20,656 bases of DNA from Acidobacteriota bacterium (lineage in GTDB: Bacteria; Acidobacteriota; Terriglobia; Acidiferrales; 2-02-FULL-67-57), in NCBI GenBank assembly GCA_016189965.1, contig JACPRL010000115.1:1-20656 (forward strand). The letters are read 5' to 3'. Every line of letters starts with the position of its first letter. Positions within the stretch are counted from its first letter, which is position 1. Made by a program: the position numbers and the translations under genes. Shown one piece after another: positions 6,436 through 15,529 of this stretch. The notes beneath the pieces are model-generated. The model saw only the letters and a list, made by a program, of their open reading frames with translations. It was not told the DNA's origin and did no database searches.

Positions 6436-7668
6436 TCAGGCGCGAGCCGCCCAAGATTTTCCGTTCAAGAGATTGCGCAAGCGATGCACAAAACCGGAAT
6501 TCTGGTTGCGTTGCAGTTCGCGCAGGCGGTTCGCGTGGAGGATCAAGCCCACCGCCACCGCGCAGGCCGGATTGGCCAACGTGCCGCTGGCGCCGAGCAA
6601 GCCGCGCCCCAGGCCCAGGCGCGCGGGCACGCGCAAAGTCTCAGCCCCCAGGTCTACCAGCCCTTCCAGTTGCGCGGCGCCGCCGGTCAGGACCACGCCG
6701 GCGGCCGGCAGGTGCTCCACACCGGCGCGCTCGAGGGAGTCGCGCAACAGCGCCAGCCACTCCTGCGCGCGCGGCTCGAGAATCTCACAAAGGGCGCGCC
6801 GGGAGATCACGCGCGCGGGCCGCTCCCCCATGCTGGCCACTTCAAACAGGGTGTCCTGGCTCGCGCCGTCCGCGGCGGCGCAGCCGTAGCTCCGCTTGAG
6901 CCGCTCCGCCTCCCACAAGGGCGTGCGCAGGCCGATAGCCACGTCGTTGGTAAAGTGCTCGCCGCCGACGGGAATGGTGCCGCTGACGCGCGGTGCCCCG
7001 CGCTCGAAGCTGAGCCAATCCGTGCTCCCGCCTCCGATGTCGACCACCACCACGCCCAGTTCGCGCTCATCCGGCGTCAAGCAGGCTTCGGCCGCCGCCA
7101 ACGGCTCGAAGACTGTGTCCTCGACCAGCAGGCCGGCGCGGTTGACCGCCGCAATCAGGTTCTGCGTCGCCGTGGCCGCCGCGGTCACGATGTGGACGTT
7201 CACTTCCAGCCGGCGGCCCAGCAGGCCCAGCGGGTCGCGGATGCCGTCCTGATAGTCAAGCAGAAATTCCTGCGGCAGCACGTGCAGCAGCTCCTGCTCG
7301 GGGGGCAGCGAGACGCTCCGGGCGGCCTCGATGGCGCGGCGGATGTCCTCCGGGACAACCTCGCGAACCCGCGGAGCGAGAGGAATGCCGCCGCGACTGT
7401 TGACGCTGCGAACGTGGCTTCCCGCCACACCAATCACGGCGCTGTCCACGGCCGTCCCCGCGGTGCGCTCCGCAGCCTCGACCGCCTGGCGGATGGCTTC
7501 CACGGCGGCGTTGAAGTTCACCAGGGTGTCCTTGCGGAAGCCTCTCGACTCCTCCAGGCTGGCCGCGCGCAGCTCCAAGCGTCCGTCGGTCCGGCGCTCG
7601 CAGATCAACACGGCGACCTTGCTGCTGCCGACATCGAGCGCCACCAGCGGCCGTCCGTTCGCCTTCAT
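6436..7668 (-). CDS. ftsA: cell division protein FtsA
   Basis: A 410-residue actin-like ATPase that tethers FtsZ filaments to the membrane and recruits later divisome proteins. The phosphate 1 motif VALDVGSSKVAV lies at residues 9-20, phosphate 2 is VVDIGGGSTD, and the adenosine motif is VVLTGGAAQLEG. The SHS2-type 1C domain falls between about residues 85 and 165, as is usual. The C terminus ends with an amphipathic stretch FVHRLRNLLNG matching the membrane-targeting helix. Length is normal for the family. The ATG at 7668 overlaps the ftsQ stop (ATGA), and ftsZ follows after 28 nt. This gene is intact, unlike its partner ftsZ as read here. Confidence 0.96.
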   Translation of the reverse strand: MKANGRPLVALDVGSSKVAVLICERRTDGRLELRAASLEESRGFRKDTLVNFNAAVEAIRQAVEAAERTAGTAVDSAVIGVAGSHVRSVNSRGGIPLAPRVREVVPEDIRRAIEAARSVSLPPEQELLHVLPQEFLLDYQDGIRDPLGLLGRRLEVNVHIVTAAATATQNLIAAVNRAGLLVEDTVFEPLAAAEACLTPDERELGVVVVDIGGGSTDWLSFERGAPRVSGTIPVGGEHFTNDVAIGLRTPLWEAERLKRSYGCAAADGASQDTLFEVASMGERPARVISRRALCEILEPRAQEWLALLRDSLERAGVEHLPAAGVVLTGGAAQLEGLVDLGAETLRVPARLGLGRGLLGASGTLANPACAVAVGLILHANRLRELQRNQNSGFVHRLRNLLNGKSWAARA

Positions 7669-8537
7669 GGCTTCGCACTCTCCGCCGGTGCCTCCGGGTT
7701 CAACACCATCTGGCCGCGATAGCGCAGGTCAACGGAGCGCACGGCCTCGGCGCTGCCCTCAAGCAGCGAGCGGTGCTGGAGGAAGGTTTCGAATTTCTCC
7801 TGATAGCGGTCGCGCCCAAAAATCAGCCACACCACGCCGTCGGCCTGGCCGAGGCTGGCGCGGAGGTTTTCGGTGTCGCTCAAGTCGACTTCCGACAACT
7901 GCCGGCTGTAGGCCTTGTCGCCGCGGCCAAGATCGGCAATGAAATCGAGATAGATCTGAACGCGCTCGCGCCGCGTGTCGAGGGGAAGGCCTTCCGGCAG
8001 GCCGGCGAGCACCGGGAAGCTGTAGGAAGCTCCCTCGGGGATGGGGAGCAAGACTCCCTCGCCGTCAACCAGCCACAACGAGGCGGCCTGGCGAACGAAG
8101 GCGACCGGCGTGCGCTGCCGCAAGGACACGCGCAGCCGATTGGGGAGCAAACGTTGAACAGTCGCGGCCTCCACCCAGGCGATTTCATTGAGACTTTCGC
8201 GCCGAGCCTCCAAGGGAATCACGAAGACGCTCTGACCGATGTCGGCCGCAAAGCGCTCGCGGACCACCTCTGGGGAGACTTGCGTGGCACCGATAACTTC
8301 CACGGCCTCGAAGCCCGCCAGCCGAAAGATGGGGGACGTGGTAGCAAACTGATACACAGAGAACCCAGTCCCGGCCACGGCAACCAAAGCTGCCACAACG
8401 AGGAGAACACGGGCGGCGAGAACGAGCACTCTTTTCCAGGAGGAGCGGCGGCGCACCTCGACCGGCCGGCGCGGGCGGTGGTAGCGCTCCGCGTCGTCTT
8501 CCCACTCGTGGTTGACGGGTTTGGTTGCGTTGGCCAT
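7665..8537 (-). CDS. ftsQ: cell division protein FtsQ
   Basis: A 290-residue bitopic membrane protein of the FtsQ/DivIB family, which scaffolds FtsB and FtsL and links early and late divisome proteins. It has a charged cytoplasmic N terminus of about 35 residues, one transmembrane helix at about 37-60 (rich in Val, Leu and Ala), a POTRA domain at about 71-140 (FEAVEVIGATQVSPEVV... onwards, with IAWVEAATVQRLLPNRLRV in its second half) and then the FtsQ beta domain. The ATG at 8537 lies 2 nt after the murB stop; GGAAG upstream is a plausible Shine-Dalgarno. The stop overlaps the ftsA start. Sequence conservation in this family is low, so the call rests on architecture and position between murB and ftsA. 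Confidence 0.92.
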   Translation of the reverse strand: MANATKPVNHEWEDDAERYHRPRRPVEVRRRSSWKRVLVLAARVLLVVAALVAVAGTGFSVYQFATTSPIFRLAGFEAVEVIGATQVSPEVVRERFAADIGQSVFVIPLEARRESLNEIAWVEAATVQRLLPNRLRVSLRQRTPVAFVRQAASLWLVDGEGVLLPIPEGASYSFPVLAGLPEGLPLDTRRERVQIYLDFIADLGRGDKAYSRQLSEVDLSDTENLRASLGQADGVVWLIFGRDRYQEKFETFLQHRSLLEGSAEAVRSVDLRYRGQMVLNPEAPAESAKP

Positions 8538-8539
8538 GG

Positions 8540-9448
8540 TCAGTTCTTCCAGATAATCACTTCTTCTTCCAGTTCGTAGCCGAAGGCCTGGCGGATGCGC
8601 TCTTTGACGTAGTCAATCAACCGCAGCAGGTCGTCGGCCGTGGCCTGAAAGCGGTTGACGAAGAAATTGGCGTGGCGCTCGGAGACGATGGCACCCCCCA
8701 CGCGGTGTCCCTTGAGAGCCAGCTCGTCAATCATCTTGCCTGCCGAGGCGCCGGGCGGATTTTTGAAAATGCAGCCGGCACTCTTTTCGTTCAGGGGTTG
8801 AGAAGCGCGCCGCTTTTCGTTGCACATCTTGATGGTGGCCAGAATTTCCTCATAGGGCTTGGCCGGCAGCTCCAGTTCGACAGCCACCATGACGTCACTC
8901 GGGGCAAAGGCCGTGTGCCGATAACGGAATCCGGCTTCGCTGGCGGGGACGGTCTCGATGGTGCGGGTCGCGGCGCGGAAGAGGTCAAGGCGGCGGACGA
9001 ACTGGCCGATTTCAATCCCGTAGGCGCCGGCATTCATCCGCAACGCCCCGCCCACCGAGCCCGGCACGCCGATCAAGCCTTCCATCCCGCCCAGGTTGCG
9101 CTTGGCGCACTCCATCACCGTGCGGCCCAGATCGGCGGCCGCGGGAACGCGCACTTGGTTTCCGGCGAACTCCAGCCGCGCGTTCTTCGAGGCGAGATGG
9201 AGCGCAAGCCACGGGAGCTCGCCGTCGCCCACCAGCAAGTTCGTGCCGCCGCCCACGAAGCGCCAGGGCGCGCCCTCGCGGCCGAGCAGGGCGACCAGAT
9301 CAGGCAGGTGCTGCAGCTGATGAATCACCAGCACATCGGTCGTGCCGCCGACAGCCAGCGAGGTCCAGCCGGCCAACTGCTCGTCGCGGCAGTGCTCGAC
9401 GCCGAGCTCGGGCAGGGCCGCCAGGAGTTGCGGGTTCTCAATGCGCAT
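8540..9448 (-). CDS. murB: UDP-N-acetylenolpyruvoylglucosamine reductase
   Basis: A 302-residue FAD/NADPH reductase that makes UDP-MurNAc, the second committed step of peptidoglycan synthesis. The FAD-binding region has VGGGTNLLV (65-73) and GLIGVPGSVGGALRMNAGAYG (residues 124-144). FRYRHTAF (174-181) supplies the substrate arginine, SAGCIFKNPP (223-232) the acid residue region, and LEEEV near residue 296 the C-terminal Glu. The usual proton-donor Ser is Cys226 here. The absence of the extra E. coli-type domain insertion suggests type II. ATG at 9448 was chosen over an in-frame TTG at 9454; both overlap the end of murC (by 11 or 17 nt). The MurC-MurB order is typical of dcw clusters. Confidence 0.95.
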   Translation of the reverse strand: MRIENPQLLAALPELGVEHCRDEQLAGWTSLAVGGTTDVLVIHQLQHLPDLVALLGREGAPWRFVGGGTNLLVGDGELPWLALHLASKNARLEFAGNQVRVPAAADLGRTVMECAKRNLGGMEGLIGVPGSVGGALRMNAGAYGIEIGQFVRRLDLFRAATRTIETVPASEAGFRYRHTAFAPSDVMVAVELELPAKPYEEILATIKMCNEKRRASQPLNEKSAGCIFKNPPGASAGKMIDELALKGHRVGGAIVSERHANFFVNRFQATADDLLRLIDYVKERIRQAFGYELEEEVIIWKN

Positions 9449-10850
9449 TCGCAACCCCCACGGCCGACGGCAGCCGCGCCACCAGCTCCTCGGCGACCTT
9501 CCAGATGCTGCCCGCGCCGACGGTCAGCAACGCATCACCGCTTTGGACATGACGCAGGACAGCCTCCATCGCCTCCGCAATCTCGGGATGACACTCTACC
9601 TGCTTGTGCCCGGTCGCCGCGATGGCCTCGGTCAGCGCTTGTCCCGTGACACCAGGCAGAGGCGGCTCACTGGCCGCGTAGATTTCCGTCATGACCAGGA
9701 CGTCGGCTTCATCAAAGCAATGCAGAAATTCCTCCCAGGAGTGCCGGGTGCGCGTGTAGCGGTGCGGCTGGAAGAGCACCACCAGGCGCTTGAAGCCGCA
9801 GCCGCGGGCCGTGGCCAGCAGGGCGCGAATCTCGGTGGGGTGGTGGGCGTAGTCGTCAATCAGGGTGACGCCGCCGACCGAAGCCTTGACTTCGAAGCGC
9901 CGGCCGACGCCAGCGAAGCGGGAGAGGCCGCGGCGCAGGCGTTCAGTGGGCAGATTCAATTCGCGCCCCACCGCCAGCGCCGCCACGGCGTTGCGCACGT
10001 TGTGGAGGCCGGGGACGCGCAGGCGGAAGCGTCCCAGGTCGGCGTTGCCTGCGCGTACCTGGAACTCGCTCGTCCAGCCCTTGAGCTCAACGTTGGTCGC
10101 GACCAGGTCGGCCTCGCCGGCCGTGGCGTAGGTGACCACGCGGCGCTTGATGCGGGGGAGGATGGCGCGTAGGTGCGCGTCATCGGTGCAGAGGATGGCG
10201 GCACCATAAAAGGGAACCTTGTTGATGAAGGCCACGAAGGCGTCCTGAATATCGGCCAAATCAACGTAGTGATCGAGGTGTTCCCGGTCGATGTTGGTCA
10301 CGACGGCGATGACGGGAGCCAGCAGGAGGAAGGTGCGGTCGCTTTCATCCGCCTCGACGACGATCCATTCGCTCTTGCCCAGGCGGGCGTTGGTGCCGGC
10401 CTGATTGACGCGGCCGCCCACGACGAAGGTGGGATCGAGGCCGGCATCGGCCAACATGGCGGCGATCATGGAGGTGGTGGTGGTCTTTCCGTGGGCGCCG
10501 GCGACGGCGATGCCGTACTTCAGCCGCATCAGCTCGGCCAGCATCTCGGCGCGCGGGATGACGGCAACTTGCTGCCGATGGGCCTCTTCGACTTCGGGAT
10601 TGCTGGGCGGGACGGCTGTGGAGACCACCACGACTTGCGCGCCTTCGATGTTGGCCGCGCGGTGGCCTTCGGCAATGCGCGCGCCCAAGCGGGCCAAGCG
10701 CTCGGTGGTCGGCGACGAACGCAGGTCGGAACCGGAAACGGTGTAGCCCAGGTTGAGCAGGACTTCAGCGATGCCGCTCATGCCGATGCCGCCGATGCCG
10801 ACAAAGTGGATGTGCTGGCGGGGCGGATAGTGGAGGCGGGTGGGGGTCAT
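9438..10850 (-). CDS. murC: UDP-N-acetylmuramate--L-alanine ligase
   Basis: A 470-residue Mur ligase adding L-Ala to UDP-MurNAc in the cytosol with ATP. The N-terminal UDP-binding motif is VGIGGIGMSG (17-26), the P loop is AGAHGKTTTTS (117-127), the Mg-binding region is EADESD (166-171) and NIDREHLDHY (186-195), and the C-terminal domain has DDYAHHPTEI, diagnostic of MurC. Length is normal. The ATG at 10850 overlaps the murG stop (ATGA), and its 3' end overlaps the murB start. Nothing is unusual; all catalytic motifs are present. Confidence 0.97.
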   Translation of the reverse strand: MTPTRLHYPPRQHIHFVGIGGIGMSGIAEVLLNLGYTVSGSDLRSSPTTERLARLGARIAEGHRAANIEGAQVVVVSTAVPPSNPEVEEAHRQQVAVIPRAEMLAELMRLKYGIAVAGAHGKTTTTSMIAAMLADAGLDPTFVVGGRVNQAGTNARLGKSEWIVVEADESDRTFLLLAPVIAVVTNIDREHLDHYVDLADIQDAFVAFINKVPFYGAAILCTDDAHLRAILPRIKRRVVTYATAGEADLVATNVELKGWTSEFQVRAGNADLGRFRLRVPGLHNVRNAVAALAVGRELNLPTERLRRGLSRFAGVGRRFEVKASVGGVTLIDDYAHHPTEIRALLATARGCGFKRLVVLFQPHRYTRTRHSWEEFLHCFDEADVLVMTEIYAASEPPLPGVTGQALTEAIAATGHKQVECHPEIAEAMEAVLRHVQSGDALLTVGAGSIWKVAEELVARLPSAVGVANAH

Positions 10851-11914
10851 CGGGCTACGCTCTCCACCAAGTCGGCAATGCGGGCGGCGGCGTCGGGCAC
10901 CGCCAGGCGGCGTGCGGCGGCTTCCATTTGGGCAAGCTGCTCGGGGTGTTGGAGAAGGTCGAGGATGGCAGCAGCGAGTCGCGCCCCGGTTAATTCGCCT
11001 TGCGGGAGCAGCCGGGCGGCGCCGGCGCGCACGAAAACCTCCGCATTGCGCAACTGGTGCTGCTCGGCGGCGTGGGGATACGGGACCAGGATGGCGGCGC
11101 GGCCGGCGGCGGCCAGCTCGGCCACCGTGCTGGCGCCGGCGCGGCAGATCACCAGGTCGGCCTCGGCAAAGCAGGCCGGCATATCGTTGATGAAGGGCCG
11201 CACATCGGCTTGAATCTCCCGGCGCGCATAGGCGACGCGCACGGCATTATAGTCGCGTTCGCCGGTCTGGTGGATGAACCGCAGGGGGATGCCGCTGGCC
11301 GACAAAGAATCGAGCGCATCCATCAGAGCCTGGTTGATAGCCAGCGCGCCGCGGCTGCCGCCGAAGATGAGCAGAGTGAAGGGGAGCTGGTGCTCTTTCG
11401 GCGGAACGTCGAAGAACTCCTTTCGCACGGGGCTACCGGTGCGGACGGCTTTGGCGCCGAAGCGCGCCTGCGTCTCCTCGTAGCTGACGGCGGCGCGGGT
11501 GACCAGCGGGGTCAGGAGCCGGTTCGTCAGCCCGGGCTCGGCGTTGGGCTCAAACAAAACCGTGGGGGTACCGCCGACCGCGGCAACAAACATCACCGGG
11601 CCCGCGGCGTAGCCGCCGACGCCGAAGACAACGGCAGGCGCAAGCTCGCGCAAGAGAGACCGGCTCTGCCAGAGGCCCTGCGGAAGCAGCCACAGGCTGC
11701 GCAGCTTGCCCGCGGCGCCCACGCCGGCGAAGCCAGCCGCGCGCAGCGTGCGCAAGGGATAGCCCGCCGCCGGCACGAGGCGGCTTTCGAGGCCGTTCTG
11801 CGTGCCGACGAAAACAATTTCATGCTGCGGGTTGCGCCGGCGCAGCTCTTCTGCCACCGCGAGCGCGGGGAAGATGTGGCCGCCGGTGCCGCCGCCCGCC
11901 ATCATCACCTTCAT
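10847..11914 (-). CDS. murG: undecaprenyl-PP-MurNAc-pentapeptide GlcNAc transferase
   Basis: A 355-residue GT28 glycosyltransferase that adds GlcNAc to lipid I to form lipid II at the inner face of the membrane. The first glycine loop AGGGTGGHIFPA starts at residue 6, a second glycine-rich loop is GVGGYAAGP, and the donor domain has FGGSRGALAIN, CRAGASTVAELAAAG and the AEQHQLRNAE region that contacts UDP-GlcNAc. The usual HEQN segment reads FEPNAEPGLTNR. Length and order are normal. It starts 15 nt after the ftsW stop, with a short GAGG before the ATG, and its stop overlaps murC (ATGA). Pairing with the flippase/polymerase gene and the Mur ligases fits lipid II assembly. Confidence 0.97.
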   Translation of the reverse strand: MKVMMAGGGTGGHIFPALAVAEELRRRNPQHEIVFVGTQNGLESRLVPAAGYPLRTLRAAGFAGVGAAGKLRSLWLLPQGLWQSRSLLRELAPAVVFGVGGYAAGPVMFVAAVGGTPTVLFEPNAEPGLTNRLLTPLVTRAAVSYEETQARFGAKAVRTGSPVRKEFFDVPPKEHQLPFTLLIFGGSRGALAINQALMDALDSLSASGIPLRFIHQTGERDYNAVRVAYARREIQADVRPFINDMPACFAEADLVICRAGASTVAELAAAGRAAILVPYPHAAEQHQLRNAEVFVRAGAARLLPQGELTGARLAAAILDLLQHPEQLAQMEAAARRLAVPDAAARIADLVESVAR

Positions 11915-11929
11915 CGCCTCATTCCGTTA

Positions 11930-13021
11930 TCAGTCCACATGCTGGCTGATGTTGAGCAACAGTCCCATACCGAGCAGCATGGCCAAGAGGTCGCTGCCTC
12001 CATAGCTGATGAAAGGCAGCGAAATGCCTTTGGTGGGGAGCAGGCCCAGCACGACGCTCAGGTTGATGTAGGCCTGGCCCACCATCATCACGGTTACACC
12101 GACAGCGAGCAACCGGCCCAGGCCGTCGGGCGCCTGCGCGGCGACGCGCAGCCCGCGCCAGCCGAGGATGCCGAACAAGACCACGATGGTCGCTGCGCCG
12201 AGCAGGCCCAGCTCTTCGGCTATCACGGCAAAGATGAAATCCGTATGGGCTTCCGGGAGGTAGAACAACTTCTGCTTGCCGTCCATCAGCCCGACACCGG
12301 TGAAGCCGCCCGAACCCACGGCCAGCAACGACTGGATGGCCTGAAAGCCGGAGCCCTGCGGGTCGGAGTAGGGGTCGAGAAAAGCGCGAATGCGGGCCAT
12401 GCGGTAGGGGACGCGCACGATCAAGAAATAGAAAGCCGGGGCGGCAGCGAGGAAGAGGTAGAGCAGATAACGCAGGCGCATACCCGCGGCGAAGAACATG
12501 GCGCCGGCGATGGCGGCCAGGACAGCGGCGGTGCCCAGGTCGGGCTCGACGAGCACCAGCAGCACCATGACGGCGGTGACGAAGCCGGCAGGCAGCAGCG
12601 TGTTGGGCATGTCGTCGATGGCGTGACGCCGGCGCTGGAGGAAGTAGGCGAGAAAGAGAATCAGGGCCAGCTTCGCCAACTCCGAGGGCTGGAGGGAGAG
12701 CATTCCCCAGCGAACCCAGCGATGGGTGCTGCGAGAAGGGTCGAGAAAGAGGACAGCGGCCAGGAGCGCGATAACCACGAAAAGCACGGGGAAGACCACG
12801 TCGGGCTGGCCGAAGCGGCGGTAGTCCACCTGGAGAACGAGCAGGAGTGCCCCTGCGCCCAGAGCCACCCAGAGCAACTGCCGCAGCAGGAACATGGCCG
12901 GACGGCCGAACATTTCGTCGGCGTAGACGGCCGAGGCGCTGAAGACCATCACGATGCCGGTCATCACCAGCAGGAGCGTGACCACCAAGAGCGTGCGATC
13001 GGGCTGGAAAGGTTTTGCCAT
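11930..13021 (-). CDS. ftsW: SEDS peptidoglycan glycosyltransferase FtsW
   Basis: A 363-residue polytopic SEDS-family membrane protein, the septal glycan polymerase that works with its cognate class B PBP. About ten hydrophobic helices are apparent. Signature elements are the RWVRWGMLSLQPSELAKL loop (101-118), EPDLGTA (159-165) with the catalytic-region Asp, the extracellular QGSGFQAIQSLLAVGSGG segment and the C-terminal LPFISYGGSDLLAMLLGMG block. Position between murD and murG favours FtsW over RodA. The ATG at 13021 is only 3 nt after the murD stop. It is intact and of normal length. Confidence 0.95.
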   Translation of the reverse strand: MAKPFQPDRTLLVVTLLLVMTGIVMVFSASAVYADEMFGRPAMFLLRQLLWVALGAGALLLVLQVDYRRFGQPDVVFPVLFVVIALLAAVLFLDPSRSTHRWVRWGMLSLQPSELAKLALILFLAYFLQRRRHAIDDMPNTLLPAGFVTAVMVLLVLVEPDLGTAAVLAAIAGAMFFAAGMRLRYLLYLFLAAAPAFYFLIVRVPYRMARIRAFLDPYSDPQGSGFQAIQSLLAVGSGGFTGVGLMDGKQKLFYLPEAHTDFIFAVIAEELGLLGAATIVVLFGILGWRGLRVAAQAPDGLGRLLAVGVTVMMVGQAYINLSVVLGLLPTKGISLPFISYGGSDLLAMLLGMGLLLNISQHVD

Positions 13022-13024
13022 CGC

Positions 13025-14401
13025 TTAGGACGCTCGCTCCAGGCGCAGCCGGTGGACTTCTTGCTTGAACACCCGGCCGCGATGCTCGAAGTTCTCAAAC
13101 TGGTCGAAGCTGGCGCAGGCGGGCGCCAGCAGAACGGTGTCGCCGGGCTGGGCGACGGCCGCCGCGCGCACGACGGCTTCGGGCAACGTCTCCAGGAGCT
13201 CACACGGCAGGCCGTTGCGGAGCTGGGCGGCAATTTTTTCCCGCGCCGCGCCGATGAGCAGCACGTGGCGGGCGCGCTGGCGCAGCGGCTGGCGCAGAGG
13301 ACGGTAATCGGACCCTTTGTCTTTGCCACCCAGGATGACGATGAGGTTCGAGTCGAAGGCCTCGATGGCCTTCAGGGCGGCGTCAACGTTGGTGGCTTTG
13401 GAATCGTTGTAGAAGCGGACGCCGCCGACGTCCGCGACGAACTCCAGACGGTGCTCCACGCCTTCGAAGGCGGCGACGGCGGCGCGAATGCGCTCGGCGG
13501 GGACGTCGAGCACGCGCGCGGCGCAGACGGCAGCCAGGACGTTTTCCAGGTTGTGCTGGCCGCGCAAGCGGATTTCTTCGCGGGGCAGGACGCGCTCGCG
13601 CACCGGCCCATTAGCGTAATTCACCCAACCGTCTTCGACGAAACTGCCGACGTCGAGCCGGCGCTGGCGGCTGAACCAGAAGCGCTGCGCGCGGACTTCG
13701 GGGGCGAGCTCGGCGCAGTAGCGGTCATCGGCGTTGAAGATGGCGAAGTCGTCCTGGCGCTGATAGCCGAACAGGCGGGCCTTGGCGGCGACGTAATCGC
13801 TCATGGCGGCGTGGCGGTCGAGGTGGTCGGGAGTGATGTTGAGCAGGGCGGCGACGCGGGGGCGAAAACTGGTGATGGCTTCAAGCTGGAAGCTGCTGAC
13901 TTCAACGACGTTGATGGTGTCGTCCCGCGCGGTTTCGACCAGGCCGATGAGGGGAAAACCGATGTTGCCGCCCACCTGCACGCGGCGCCTGGCGTCGCTG
14001 AAAATCTTGCCCAGCAGGGTGACGGTGGTGGTCTTGCCGTTCGAGCCGGTGACGGCGACGACGGCGCCGCGCAGGAAGCGCCAGGCGAGCTCCAGCTCGC
14101 TGATGATTTCAATCCCCTTCTGGCGCGCCTGGGCCAAGACAGGCAGGGTGAGGGGGACGCCAGGGCTCGGGACGATGAGGTCAGCCTGAAGAAAGCTGGC
14201 CTCGCGGTGGCCGCCGCACTCGACGCGGACGCCCAGCGCGCGCAGTGCGCTCGGTTCCTCGCCTAGGGCGCTCTCCGGCCGCTGCTCACTGACGGTCACC
14301 CGAGCGCGGCGCGCGGCCAGGAAGCGCGCGGCCGCCGCGCCTGTCCGGGCCAGGCCGACGACCACGACGTTTTTATCCGCGAGTTCCACGCTTGTTTTCA
14401 C
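13025..14401 (-). CDS. murD: UDP-MurNAc-L-alanine--D-glutamate ligase
   Basis: A 458-residue Mur ligase adding D-Glu to UDP-MurNAc-L-Ala. Motifs in order: VVGLARTG (14-21) in the UDP-binding domain, SPGVP (79-83), the P loop GSNGKTTT (119-126), GGNIGFPL (144-151), EVSSFQLE (167-174), NITPDHLDRH (188-197), the carbamylated-lysine position Lys207, and NDSKATN in the C-terminal domain. It begins with GTG at 14401, whose last bases overlap the mraY stop as GTGA; no ATG exists nearby, and the N terminus fits the family, so this start is well supported. It ends with TAA 3 nt before ftsW. Confidence 0.96.
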   Translation of the reverse strand: MKTSVELADKNVVVVGLARTGAAAARFLAARRARVTVSEQRPESALGEEPSALRALGVRVECGGHREASFLQADLIVPSPGVPLTLPVLAQARQKGIEIISELELAWRFLRGAVVAVTGSNGKTTTVTLLGKIFSDARRRVQVGGNIGFPLIGLVETARDDTINVVEVSSFQLEAITSFRPRVAALLNITPDHLDRHAAMSDYVAAKARLFGYQRQDDFAIFNADDRYCAELAPEVRAQRFWFSRQRRLDVGSFVEDGWVNYANGPVRERVLPREEIRLRGQHNLENVLAAVCAARVLDVPAERIRAAVAAFEGVEHRLEFVADVGGVRFYNDSKATNVDAALKAIEAFDSNLIVILGGKDKGSDYRPLRQPLRQRARHVLLIGAAREKIAAQLRNGLPCELLETLPEAVVRAAAVAQPGDTVLLAPACASFDQFENFEHRGRVFKQEVHRLRLERAS

Positions 14402-15525
14402 CGCAGCTTCAGCGTGCTCAAGGAAAACAGGGCGAAGACCAGAGCCACAATCCAGAAGCGAATGATGATTTTCGATTCCGGCCAGCCCAGGAGCTCAAAG
14501 TGATGGTGGAGGGGCGCCATGCGGAAGATGCGCCGGCCGCGCAGCTTGAAGGAGGCCACCTGCACAATCACCGAGAGGGCTTCGATGACGAAGATGCCGC
14601 CGATGAAAAAGAGCAGAATTTCCTGCTTGATGATGACGGCGACGGTGCCGATGGCGCCGCCGAGGGCAAGCGAGCCGACGTCGCCCATAAAGATTTCCGC
14701 CGGGTGGGCGTTGTACCAGAGGAAGCCGAGGCTGGCGCCGGTCATGGCGCCGCAGAAGACGGTGAGCTCGGCTACCTGGGGCATTTTGGAGAGGTCGAGG
14801 TAGTCGGCCAAGCGAGCGTGGCCGCTGACATAGGTGAGGGCGGTGAGGGCGCCGGCGGCGATGCCCACGCAGCCGATGGCCAGGCCGTCGAGGCCATCGG
14901 TGAGGTTGACGGCGTTGGAGGAGCCGACGAGAACCAGGGTGACAAAGACGAGAAAGGGCGCGGCGGCCAGCGGGTAGAGGAACCAGCCATCGAGCAAGGA
15001 ATCAATCACCAGGTCGGGGCGGACGCGCTTGAAAAAAGGAAAGAGAATCTCGGTGGAATAGAGGCCGTCGCGGAAGCTGAGCAGGACGGCGGCGATGGCC
15101 AGCGCGGTGATCAATTGAAGGCCAAACTTGGCGCGGGCGCGCTGACCTCGACTGTGGCGGCGGGCAATCTTCAGGTAGTCGTCGGAAAAGCCGACGGCGG
15201 CGAAGGCGAGCAAGCCGAACAGGGCCAGCCAGAAGAAGCGGTTGGTGAGATTGGTCCAGAGCAAGGCGGGGATGACGATGGAGATGACGATGAGCACGCC
15301 GCCCATGGTGGGCGTGCCGGCCTTGCCGCTGTGGGCGGGGACTTCTTCCCGGATGTACTGCGCGATCTGAAACTCTTTGAGGCGGCGGATGAGCCAGGGA
15401 CCCAAGGTCAACATGAGAAAGAGAGCGGTGAACCAGGCCAGCGCGGTGCGGACGGTGATGTAGCGGAAGACATTGAGGGGGAACCAGTAGGGCTGCAACC
15501 ACTCGTAGAGGAGGTGGTAGAGCAC
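14398..15525 (-). CDS. mraY: phospho-MurNAc-pentapeptide transferase
   Basis: A 375-residue polytopic membrane enzyme that transfers phospho-MurNAc-pentapeptide to undecaprenyl phosphate, making lipid I. From the chosen start it opens LYHLLYEWLQPYW, as MraY proteins usually do. Catalytic elements are SDDYLKI with Asp115-Asp116, NLTDGLDGLA (207-216), FMGDVGSLALGG (279-290) and LHHHFE (339-344). About ten transmembrane helices are evident. The start is GTG at 15525, 4 nt after the murF stop, with AAGGAG at ideal distance; an in-frame TTG at 15576 would add 17 residues inside murF and is rejected. The stop overlaps murD by GTGA. Confidence 0.97.
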   Translation of the reverse strand: MLYHLLYEWLQPYWFPLNVFRYITVRTALAWFTALFLMLTLGPWLIRRLKEFQIAQYIREEVPAHSGKAGTPTMGGVLIVISIVIPALLWTNLTNRFFWLALFGLLAFAAVGFSDDYLKIARRHSRGQRARAKFGLQLITALAIAAVLLSFRDGLYSTEILFPFFKRVRPDLVIDSLLDGWFLYPLAAAPFLVFVTLVLVGSSNAVNLTDGLDGLAIGCVGIAAGALTALTYVSGHARLADYLDLSKMPQVAELTVFCGAMTGASLGFLWYNAHPAEIFMGDVGSLALGGAIGTVAVIIKQEILLFFIGGIFVIEALSVIVQVASFKLRGRRIFRMAPLHHHFELLGWPESKIIIRFWIVALVFALFSLSTLKLR

Positions 15526-15529
15526 GCGC

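Noticed and set aside
11000..14266. A plus-strand open frame of 1088 codons opposite murG, ftsW and murD
   Set aside because: It is fully antisense to three intact, recognisable genes. The translation is Gly/Glu/Ala/Asp/Gln/His-rich, with no family signature, as expected from the complement of high-GC3 coding sequence.
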